Of a DNA stretch of 34,932 nucleotides, positions 1 through 9,070 are shown piece by piece. Origin of the DNA: Pelargonium cotyledonis (taxonomy: Eukaryota > Streptophyta > Magnoliopsida > Geraniales > Geraniaceae); contig JAYMTA010000206.1 of NCBI GenBank assembly GCA_036897625.1, forward strand, positions 1-34,932, given 5' to 3'. The position numbers and the translations under genes were made by a program. Within the stretch, counting starts at the first letter, position 1. Each line of letters begins with the position of its first letter. The notes beneath the pieces are model-generated. The model made no database searches, was not told where the DNA came from, and saw only the letters and a list, made by a program, of their open reading frames with translations.

Positions 1-557
1 CGAGCCATGAACCAGATCTGATTTTGTGATTTTTGGTAATTTTTTGTGATTTTTGGTTTGTGATGAACTTTGTAACTGTTGGTTGCCAGATCTGAAGCAT
101 CTTCTTTTATTTTTTGTAATTTTTTGTTTTTTTTTTAATGATGAACTGTGATTGTTGGCTTATTTTTGTGAAATTTTTTGTTTTTGATTTTTGAGATCAA
201 TGATAATGAATTTCAGATTATCACAATATTTATCCTTATTAATGTTATTTTCGTGTAATGATTTATAATTTGTGTTAACTGTACTAGATTTCTCATTAAT
301 TTTTATTATCTTCATCGCCGGAAATTGCTCATGTTACCGGAATCTTCATTGTTCTTCGATAATATTGGATATTTAATGATGAAGGGTAGTTTAGGAATTA
401 ACAAAAAAAAATTAAAGTCACATGCAAAGCATGTGAGGAGAGGTGATTTTGTCCATTCAAAATTTAACGGATTCTGTTAAATGACAAGTTTATAGGGGCT
501 CAATGTCACGGTCAATAGTTTATAAGGGCCAAGTGTTTAAGTCAATAATACGTAGCG
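1..557. mobile_element. One end of a non-autonomous TIR DNA element, cut by the window edge
   Basis: The block 460-557, read on the minus strand, starts with AAGGGTTAATTACAGATAG and carries periodic phrases of the type 'cttataaactattgacc' and 'cctataaacttgtca', then 'taacagaatccgtt'. The elements at 5,022-6,210 and 7,772-9,070 have the same terminal architecture, with a taac/cgtt motif next to a catgtg motif. The interior is T-rich and carries no plausible protein. I infer a MULE-like non-autonomous element whose other end lies outside the window. The superfamily is not proven, because no second terminus or target-site duplication is visible. Confidence 0.4.
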
Positions 558-1036
558 ACTATCTGTAATTAACCCTTAAAAATAAAATCAATCAAAGTAT
601 TCACACTTTTACAAATATTTAAATAATTATACAACAACAACAAAAAAACGTTATTTGTGATTTAAAAATTGATAAGTGCTACACTTTTTATATATAAAAA
701 AATCATTATTCATGATTAAAATAACTAGAGTTGCTCATGTGTAGACGTGTTGAAGCAGGCCGGGAGCTTAAATGGATCGGAATTAAAAGGCTGGTATCAA
801 TCGCGGGCCGCCCGCTAATTTTTATTTATGCTATAAATTACTATATAGCGGCAACTTAAATCCGAACTCGCGGGTACGCATAATTCAACACAAACACGAT
901 CCAATAATTTAACGTTTTGAATTAGTCAACACGAATCCGACATGAATCTGAATATGTTGAAAGGTATATATATATTTCATCTAATTTGAAATCTTTCGAA
1001 TCAGATTCGAATTTATGTTTATAAATGTGAATTCGA

Positions 1037-1211
1037 AAACATAAATTCAAATTCGATGCGAAATTTGAATCGTCACAATTGTTTTTGTGTGTTAATTACA
1101 TTCATAATTAATTCAAAACTCAATTTTATCTAATCCAAACTCTTTTCGGATCGGATTCGAATTGTAAAATTCAAAAACATAAATTCAAATCCGATGCAAA
1201 ATTTGAATCGT
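1037..1211. repeat. Direct repeat, about 37 bp, two copies 138 bp apart
   Basis: Positions 1037-1073 and 1175-1211 match at 35 of 37 bases, both running from 'aaacataaattcaaat' to 'aaatttgaatcgt'. Similarity continues upstream in weaker form, with 'cagattcgaattt' near 1,003 and 'cggattcgaattg' near 1,152. This is a diverged local duplication inside repeat-derived DNA. Confidence 0.65.
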
Positions 1212-1230
1212 TACCGCTAATTTTTAATGA

Positions 1231-1283
1231 TGTACATATGTGTATATATTTATGTGTGTGTTTGTGTGTGTATATGTTGTGTG
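1231..1283. repeat. TG/TA-rich microsatellite
   Basis: An imperfect alternating tract of tg and ta dinucleotides, for example 'tatgtgtgtgtttgtgtgtg'. The small open frame over it is a by-product of the low-complexity sequence. Confidence 0.6.
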
Positions 1284-1504
1284 AATTCGTATCCGATCTG
1301 AAATTCGAATACGAAACTTGTTTCAAAATTTTGTTTTTATTTTTTTGTTGTTCCAGAATTTTTGGTTATGAATATGCACTATTTGAAAAAATTATAATCA
1401 TAATAATATTCCTCTCGGAAAGTTGTATGAAACAAAAAAAAAATTATGTCAATCAGACATTCGAGCACAAAGTTAAAAATTTTTAAAGTTTAGATCGTAA
1501 AATA

Positions 1505-1700
1505 AAAAGTTAAGACATGAAAATGAGAATCTCATTCCATCTAATATAGGTGAGAATCAAATTAGGGAATGAGAATGGATGTGTTTCAATCCAAACACCA
1601 TCAATGAGAATCTTATTCTCATTCACATTCTTCATTCTCATTCACAAACTAAAATTCCTAATCCGAACAGTACCTAAAATATGGATGGACTGGTTATACA
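1505..1700. mobile_element. Possible MITE remnant built of 'gagaatctcattcc' repeats
   Basis: The motif 'ctcattcc' near 1,531 is followed by its inverse 'ggaatgag' near 1,566. After that come 'tcaatccaaacacc' and several 'attctcattcac' phrases. This self-complementary make-up and the 'caatccaaacacc' phrase are typical of a common plant MITE type, but I cannot place both ends or a target-site duplication. Confidence 0.25.
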
Positions 1701-2592
1701 ACATAAGGGAAATTTTGGAATCTAGCATCGACAATTAGGTAGCTTGCCCTTTCAACTGCTTCACTTAAATCATGATTTTTTACTCTCTCAATTATGAACA
1801 AAGAGCGTGTAATGAGGGTTGTAAGGTCGAACAAATTATGATTACCATTTTCTATTAGTATTATATTCTACCCAAAAAGTTATAAGTAAATTGACTAGCC
1901 GTAAGCTAACATATGACGTCTGAGCATCCCGTCATTCAAGTTCATGGTCCCAGGACTATCCTGATATCGCGAGGTCAAAGAGCTCTCAAGTCATCTAAAG
2001 TCAACTCTAATCCCACCGCCGACGACCGACGGTCCCCGAAGCCATCACGCGCTTTAGGAGCCCAATGGATGATTCTCGAGGCGCCGACACGTGACAAGTT
2101 TGCCATGAGATTCAAACCATTTGTTTTGTTTGCAATCCTTGTGAACAAAAGGGGTATCAAATATATAATCTTGAAACCAAGAAGTTCTAAATGTCTCCAG
2201 ATGTTTAATTTTTGGAAGATGTATTTCCGTTTTCTCTTAGGTCTGCATATAAACAAGAGTAGTCCCTGTTTGTCAAACCGATTGTTGACTATTGTGTCAG
2301 CTCCGGTCTTTTGGGAGAGTTCTGAACGAGTGCGACTTTTAGTTACTCACCCAGAAATTGTGATACTAAGTTAGATTCGGTTCTCCTACAAATTAAACCA
2401 ATTGGTTGATTATATAAAGGTAGCACATCTTTCCGGCGTCCAATCAAGCTCTTTGTCATCATAATTTTTTTCTCTACCAGAAAAATGACACATGACTTTA
2501 TCTAAGGAAAGTATCTAAATTCAGTTACACTTTTTCGCCTTCCCTCACTTGATCTGTCAGACCCAAATTTTCATTTCAATTGTTGAAGTGAG
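1701..2592. other. Gene-free stretch, nothing recognised
   Basis: Overlapping open frames lie on both strands at about 1,913-2,374. They share the same bases and neither product resembles a known family. The moderately GC-rich patch at 2,000-2,100 could be repeat-derived. I see no splice-supported gene. Confidence 0.4.
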
Positions 2593-2736
2593 TGTTTGTC
2601 CCGCATTGAAAAATTATGTATAGTGACTGAATATAATTATGCAAGTGAAACTCTATTAATAAGGTTGAACTTTTAGTAGTGGAAGCTCAAAACATTGTTT
2701 GTAGCCTAATTATGGAATTTAACATTGTATCAAAAA
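2593..2736 (+). mobile_element. Possible short LTR (TRIM-like) followed by a degraded primer-binding site
   Basis: The segment begins TGTTTGTCCCGCATTG, like the 'TGT..cccacattgg' starts of many plant LTRs. It ends in CA at 2724, giving an LTR of about 132 bp. The next 12 bases (ttgtatcaaaaa) match the plant tRNA-iMet primer-binding consensus TGGTATCAGAGC at 8 of 12 positions. No partner LTR was found. This is a weak call based on short motifs. Confidence 0.3.
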
Positions 2737-2939
2737 TGGTTTTTATACAGATTTGATCCGTTTATACTGCATCCATATGTGGTCTCCGACCCGCTTGCAA
2801 ATGAATATGCTTGCAGCAGCCCACGTGTGAAGCAAAAATACCTATACCTACATGTGAGGGGAGTGACGATATATAAAGTCCTCGTTTCGTTATTGAAATT
2901 TAACACCAATTGCATAGAACTAACTCTCAATTTTGTGCA

Positions 2940-3920
2940 TAGCGTTTTCAAAGGGAAACCCTATTTATAATGAGAAGTATATCTTAATCCAAATCAAAAT
3001 AGGAAACTTTTGCAGCAAATCTCATTATGGAAATCTTGAGAAGTCATCTACAAATCTTTTTGAAGACACATAAACTTCGTAAAAGATTGTTAAGGACGTC
3101 AAAAATGTGAATTACTTTTTAGATAGCAAACTGACGAAATTCACAATTTTGTCCGAATTAATTCATAATGTTTCCTTTCTTTTTTCGGAATGATTTCATG
3201 ATATTTCATAGGAAGATTCTCATACATGAAACCTTTTGAGTGTGACCCTATAGGATCTCACTATATTGGCTTCACCAATAAAATGACGAAAGTAATATAT
3301 GGTTTCTAGCAAAGCATTAGTGCCCCCAATTCGTTGGACTTGTGTGACAAGTAATATTCATACGAATGTTCTCATGTGTGCTCATGGCATATTATCCTTG
3401 ATATCTTAGATCGATCATGAATCATGGCTCGTCATGTTCATATATTTCGATCCATATCATTTCTTGATTATCGAGTATGCCATCTCTAATCAAACTAACT
3501 CAATGTCAATATATCTACTAGCTTGAGTGCATCTATTCATAACATAACTCAATCAAGGGGCCCAAGATATCGTTCCCGCTTACGGGAGGGACAAATCATA
3601 TCGTGATGATTAACAACATTTTACTTGATGTGTGTCATACATAACACTAGCAGTTATAAATAATCCAGACACCGTTTGACTAGGTCAAAATATGCGACTC
3701 TTCAAGTGATGTACAATGATATCTTAAGTATTGAGACTCATACATACATTCACATTCTTACGATCCACTTATGACTTGTAAGCATACTATGAAGTGGTTC
3801 TCAAATTGGTTAGTTTAGTGCAATGATTCTCTTAACCATTCAAGATGACTAGAAAATCTCAGCGTTTAGTTTGTTACTGTGACTAATTACTAAAAATACA
3901 ATTTAAACACCATTTTTACA
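2940..3920 (-). mobile_element. LTR-retrotransposon remnant, probably a solo LTR in minus orientation
   Basis: On the minus strand the segment starts TGTAAAAATGGTGTTTAAAT at 3920, a plausible LTR 5' end. Near its other side it carries a good TATA box (TATAAATAGGG, minus strand, around 2969-2959). It holds no coding sequence. The block 3556-3600, with 'gggcccaagatatcg' and a small perfect hairpin at 3574-3587, resembles a sequence I recall as recurrent in plant LTRs, though I have not verified this. The far boundary is uncertain and could extend to about 2,740. Confidence 0.4.
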
Positions 3921-3931
3921 TGATACGTTAC

Positions 3932-4468
3932 AATTGCCATACATATTTTTTTTTAGAGGAAATAACAAATATTATTGCCAAGGATTCATAACGGGGTTAC
4001 AGACGCTGCAACTACTGAAACTCCGAGACTGGGGAAAGAAATAGAAACTCGACAGAAACGACTCCCTATGTCACTGATCTAAAATGCCCATAAAAGGGGA
4101 ACCAAAACTAAACCAATGTTGGACATACACTGAAGTCCTACCAAGACCTAAGCTTGCCAATATAACCGGGGACCCGTGTCCCAAACCCGTGTCCTACCCG
4201 GACATGAGGTCCGGCACTCCCTCCTCAGCAAAGGGAGACATACCTAAACTATCAAAACAAAAACACAACTACCAAATAACTACGCAACAGACAACTTCCA
4301 ACAAGGGAAGACAAATAACTAAAGAAACAAAACTAATAAACTAAAAGGCTACCGGTACCACCCGGATCTGAACCGAAGATGACGCGTGACTTGTCTCCAA
4401 CGTCTCCTGGCGATACCCAAGACGAAGTTCCGGCGGCAGAGCCGCCAGAGAATTGCTATACATATTTT
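3932..4468 (-). mobile_element. Retroposon (5'-truncated LINE or SINE) in antisense, with target-site duplications
   Basis: The 18-bp flanks 'aattgccatacatatttt' (3932-3949) and 'aattgctatacatatttt' (4451-4468) differ by one base and form a target-site duplication. The insert between them (about 500 bp) starts on the plus strand with a T run, that is, a poly(A) tail of a minus-strand element. Its minus-strand 3' end reads '...aataatatttgttatttcctct' before the A tail, as in plant L1-type 3' ends. No intact reverse transcriptase is present. The insertion boundaries are strong; the LINE-versus-SINE choice is inference. Confidence 0.75.
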
Positions 4469-5021
4469 ATGCAAATTATCTCGTCAAGAATTTATTATTG
4501 ATGTTGAACAAAATTGGATGATTTTTTAGGATATTCTTTTAATTATTTCTAACGATAGCCCTCACATCTTTTATTTCTTGACGTGTTATTTATGAAAGGG
4601 TCATACAATTTTTCTTTTAAGTGATTTCTACGTTCCTAAAAGTTATAGATTATTCAATTAAATGTTTCCAAAGTAATGAACCAATATTATATTGCATCAC
4701 CACATACCATTTTTATTTATCTAGAAATTAATGGTTGTTGATCATTGTTATCATATGTTATGAGACTGTCATTACCCCATAAATCAACGAAATCCTTCTA
4801 TGAAATAAGTTTTAACATCAATATATGCCGGTATTATTCTTCAATTACTAACATGATTGAACACAAGTGAATGAAACTTGTGCTACGTTGCAATATAGTG
4901 TACTCAATTTTCATTCGTCATCAAATATTTATATTTCGAAAGAAAAATATTTCTTTTACGTGAATATTGGGTTATAATCAAACTATTAATGAATGAAACT
5001 CAGTCATGATATTTAGGGCAA
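4469..5021. other. AT-rich spacer, nothing recognised
   Basis: No gene-like open frame, inverted repeat or clear repeat boundary was found between the retroposon and the next TIR element. Confidence 0.4.
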
Positions 5022-6210
5022 ATTACACATACACGTTGATTATTTCAATTTTAGCTCGTAACTATTGACTACTTTGTATTATGTCACATTTTTATACGTC
5101 CAATTTTCTATCCATTTTTCCGTTTGAGGTGTCAAAAAAACTGAAATACCCTCTAATTTTAAAAATTTAATCAGCAACCAAACGTACCATTAACTTTGAA
5201 TAATAAAAAAGAAGAAGAAGATGAACAGATCTCGAAGACTCTATCTCCGGCGAACCCGTTGCACCAAACTCCATCTGCGGCGCTCGTCCATCGCCGACGA
5301 CTCCATCTTGTTTGGCTCTCTCCATCGCCGGCCACTCCAGCTCCGTCGATTCATGGCCGCAGGAGCATCACTTCTCTCTCCTCGCGAGCTCCTTCTCTCT
5401 CTTCGCCAGATCTGATACCGTGGCCAAGCTCCATTCATGGTAAGAGCTCGAGCCTTCTCTCTTCTACGATGGCGAGCATGAATCGACGATGGCGAGCACG
5501 GATCGATGACCATGGCAGGAGCAGTGGAGCAAGTGCAGATCGAAGGAGGCGAGGCCGGCGAGGATCGCGAGGATGGAGGGCGGCGCAGATGACAGAGGAA
5601 GTGTGGACGGTGGAGGAGGATAGATCTGACCTCACCAACGCCCATGTCTCTGTCCAGCAGCTGTGTTTGCTATTTTTGTTTTGTTTTGTTTTTTTTTTTT
5701 TTAAAATTTCATATCTGAAATTGTCGGTCATTTTGGTTTTTTTTTCTCCTTCTAATTTTGGGTTCATTATTTTTAAAATTTCCATATCATATCTAAAAAT
5801 AATTTTTGTTTAATTTATTGTAAAGATTGATATAGTTTTGTAAACACAAATTGTACCCAAAAAAATCTCACCAGAAAATTGGACGTTTTCTTCAAGTTTA
5901 TGATGATCCGGGCGAGTGTTTGGTGATTCCAGTGAAAATTTGATTTCTCTGGTGGAACTATGAAATTTCCAGTGAGACTTTATATTTTCCGGCGAACCAT
6001 TAATCTTTTCCGGTGAACCATTGATGAAGAAGGGTAATATAGTGAAGGGCAATTTTGAAATTTCAAAAAGTTATTGGTCATGTGTTAGGCACATGACTGA
6101 AATTTTGGAATATTTCGTTGACTTTAACAGAAAAATTGGACGGAAATGGATGAGACAAAGTACAGGGTAGCCAAAAGTTACAAACTAAAGTTGAGGGAAT
6201 CGATGTGTAA
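5022..6210. mobile_element. Non-autonomous TIR element (MULE-like) with a GC-rich core
   Basis: The left end (from 'attacacatacacg' at 5,022) and the reverse complement of the right end (from 'ttacacatcgattcc' at 6,210) align over about 90 bp. They share blocks ttacacat, gtaact-ttg-cta, tgta-t-tgtc-cat and cgtccaattttct. The core at 5,225-5,650 is much richer in G+C than its surroundings and is open in several frames on both strands. The predicted peptides are Arg/Ser/Pro-rich and match no family I recognise. No transposase is visible. The core may be a captured gene fragment, as in Pack-MULEs, but its source is unknown. No convincing 9-bp target-site duplication was found. Confidence 0.55.
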
Positions 6211-6589
6211 AAGATGTTAAGTACAAGGTATGTATGTGTATTTTCCTATATATTAAAGGGAAATGTTTGTTTCATGTGTCTTTATTTCAGGTGTAATACA
6301 TGTGCAACGCTCGCCAATGATAACATTTATCCAGACGAATTGAAACTTGTATCTGACATATATAGTTACATACATAGTGCGGTTTGTAACTACTATATTT
6401 TTATATCAAAACACGCGCCAATAATAACTTGTAACCAAGCCAATTGTAGTTTGTAACTAAAATGCTCATGAAATAAGATACATGCGCCAATCCATTCCAT
6501 TTTATTAAATAACACACTAAATTGTTTTTTTTTAATTGATTGTCTATCACAGTCAGTCTGTTGTTTCAATATTTTTCAGTCGATTAATT

Positions 6590-6935
6590 TAGGTGTCAGT
6601 GATTTTGGTTTGGCTAAGCCATGAAGCCATTAATGTTAATAAAGTTTGAGTCGAAGGAAGTGGCTCACTTGATTCAGATCGAAGGGGAGGCTTCTGGTGT
6701 CAGTGCCTTTGCTTTGGCTTTCAGAGACATCTAGCTCATCTCAGGTAGTATTATTGGTTTCTGTTTTTTTCTGTCAACGAGTCCGCAATTTTCTGACTCA
6801 AGCTTTTATTTAGTTTGTAATTTCTATGTAAGGCTATGATAATTGGATTGACCTTCATGTCCTTTTAGTGATTGTAACTCTCCTGGAGAATGATTTGATA
6901 CTATAAAATTGTTTACTTTTTAGCTCAAAAAAAAA
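6590..6935 (+). mobile_element. Possible LINE 3'-end fragment
   Basis: The segment ends in 'gtttactttttagctc' followed by ten A residues (about 6,926-6,935). This resembles the 3' terminus and poly(A) tail of plant L1-like elements in plus orientation. The upstream part (6,600-6,740) has no frame I can assign. The 5' boundary and a target-site duplication were not found. Confidence 0.3.
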
Positions 6936-6979
6936 ATCTTGGATAATTTAATTGTAACATATCTCAAGCTAATGAGATA

Positions 6980-7490
6980 AGTATTAAATTTAGAATCTCA
7001 TATTGGTTAAAAAAAAGAGAAACAAGTAGTGTTTAAATACACTTAGAATTCTAATAATATCAAACAAGTATTAGAGGGACATAACGGGTCAGGCCCGAGC
7101 GCTCGCTCGCCTTGGCATGGCCGGCCGGACCGAGCTCAACCGTTTGGGCGAATGTCTCAGTCGAGGGTTGGGCCGTTTTTCTCTTAATCGTCAGACTTTA
7201 TGGCCTACCTTTAATTCATGTTTTAATGGTTTTGTAACTGTTTTTGGTCCTTGGCCTCTAAAAAAGGTTTACCTCTCCCATTGTTATCTACACCAAAAAT
7301 CAACTGAGTCATTCCATATATGTGTTCAATTTTTCCTTGATGAGAGAAATTTTCCGTGGTGGTTCGAGCTTCGCTGGTGGCTAACACTTCGTGCGCGGTG
7401 TAAAGCTTCAATACACAAATTATCTCGATAAGTGGATTGTCAGATTCCAGTTGCACGTGGTAGGGAGACAATATCTTGTTATGGCCAGCT
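6980..7490. mobile_element. LTR-like repeat remnant, GC-rich in the middle
   Basis: The phrase 'aatctcatattggtt' near 6,991 is followed by 'gagaaacaagtagtgttt' and then a GC-rich block 'gggtcaggcccgagcgctcg' at 7,087. These phrases resemble copia-type LTR sequence. The open frames inside (7,117-7,431 plus, 7,223-7,471 minus) overlap each other and match nothing known. Borders are undefined. Confidence 0.25.
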
Positions 7491-7771
7491 ATATTTCTAG
7501 AGCAATATGTAAGTTTGTTCTAATTTATTTATTTTTTTGCTTTCCTTTTTCCTAATTTTGTTTCGTTGTTGTTCACTTTCGCTTTCGCTTCCTTGCTTCT
7601 CTTTTTGCCATTGCTCTTTATTTTATGTTTGTGTTCGTCTTGTTTAGTGTTGTATCCTTTTCGCAAACTGGTGTTATCTCCTTTCTCATTTTGTTATTTG
7701 TTTCGCTCAAACTTATTTGGAGTTTCGCTCTAACTTATTTTCCAAAATTTTGTTTTAATTCTTTTTGAGAC
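7491..7771. other. T-rich spacer
   Basis: Strongly T-rich, low-complexity sequence with no open frame or repeat boundary that I can support. Confidence 0.35.
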
Positions 7772-9070
7772 ATGCCCTAAATTCATACATGAACTTTATC
7801 TAAATGTACAAACCCAATCACATAAATTTTGTACAAATACATACATGAACTATTTATATTGTACAAATAAATCTAAGCCACTAACTCCGTTAATTCCACC
7901 GTTAACTATAAATGTGACATGAAAATTAAAATTATTCAAATAATTATAGTTTTGTGAGAAGAATCTGACTTAACACAAAAAAACATTTGAGATGGAAAAA
8001 ATTGAATTAATTCTAATCTTTAAGAATACTAGTTATGTCTCAAAAACTCATTCTAGACTATTAATGAAGAAAAACTAAAATCTAAAAGCATTCTAGTTCG
8101 ATGAATGAGACAAAGTGATCCGCTACAAACATTTTTCTCCAATGATTTTGCGCTGTCGAATATCAATTAATTTCATATTCGTCAATCCATTCGTCTCCAA
8201 TTATCGATTATCGATTTCATATTCGTCAATGCATTCGTCTCTGATTATCGATTATCGGTTTCATATTTGTCAATTCATTTGAATAGTAGAGTTCTTCCTC
8301 CTAATATTAATATGCTTGTTTTGTAATATATATTTTTATGGCACACTAGATTGTTGTTTCTTCCTCTAAATAGCTTTATTACTAACAATTTTCTTGAGCT
8401 TCTTCGTCTCCGTTAATGGTGATTATAACTTGCCAATGGATTCAAGTTCATTGCAAAGAGAAAAAAATACGCAGACATTAATTTTTAATTTTTTAAAGAC
8501 CATAATAGTTAATTCTACTTTTTAAGAAGGACAAACACAATAAAATTCTATTTTATAGAAGTTTAGAGCTTTAGAACACAGTTAATATCCAAACTTATTA
8601 GTTCTAAGAAAATATGCAAGAAGAAAACTGATGTCAATTAGAGCTCACTGTTCAATTACAACTCATTGCTCTTGTACATGAAAGTTAAATGCGAGTTTGA
8701 AAATAACGGATTGCAAAGGCTGCGGAAATACTGAATTGCGTATGACCAACAAATGTCGACCTCATGTTCATTTTCTTTGTGAAACTAGAATGCAATTTGA
8801 GAGATAAAATATTTGTGACTGCATTAGAGGTTTAGTTGCATTCAAATTATTTCAATTTTCTCTATGTCAAATGTTGAATCACAATATTATTATTATTTGA
8901 ATAATATTAATTTTCACGTCACATCTAGTTAACGGTGAAACAAACGGAGTTAGTGACTTAGGTTTACTTGTACAGATTAGATAGTTCATGTATTTATTTG
9001 TACAAAGTTTATGAGATTAGGCCTATTCGTACATTTAAGTAAAGTTGATGAATGAAATTAGGACTATTAT
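7772..9070. mobile_element. Non-autonomous DNA transposon with long (about 175 bp) terminal inverted repeats
   Basis: The left arm (7,772-7,944) and the reverse complement of the right arm (8,892-9,070) align almost end to end. Both begin '(g)(c/t)cctaa.ttcat.cat.aact', continue through 'cactaactccgtt' and 'caccgttaact', and finish in attattcaaataat. The 950-bp interior has no transposase-like frame. Long TIRs of this type are typical of MULE-like elements; that assignment is inference. The flanks give no clean target-site duplication. The shared 'taactccgtt ... caccgttaac' motif links it loosely to the elements at 1-557 and 5,022-6,210. Confidence 0.75.
8171..8280. repeat. 44-bp tandem repeat, 2.5 copies
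   Basis: Units lie at 8171-8214, 8215-8258 and 8259-8280 (partial). Each starts tttcatatt(c/t)gtcaat, and the two full units end attatcgattatcg(a/g). The full units differ by four bases. The repeat is inside the TIR element, so it is probably part of that element's internal region. Confidence 0.85.

Larger units (their letters stand above)
558..1500. other. Gene-free AT-rich stretch with decayed repeats
   Basis: No open frame here looks like a protein. The stretch around 860-960 contains phrases such as 'aacacgaatccgacatgaat' that resemble degraded retroelement sequence. It also holds the dispersed direct repeat and the TG-rich tract listed separately. Confidence 0.4.

Noticed and set aside
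1913..2374. 153-codon open frame on the plus strand, with a 93-codon frame opposite it
   Set aside because: The composition is not gene-like, there is no family resemblance, and the region is flanked by repeat remnants with no splice or promoter support.
5196..5813. 205-codon open frame and overlapping frames on both strands
   Set aside because: It lies inside a TIR element, is Arg/Ser/Pro-rich low complexity, and several frames are open at once because the segment is GC-rich.
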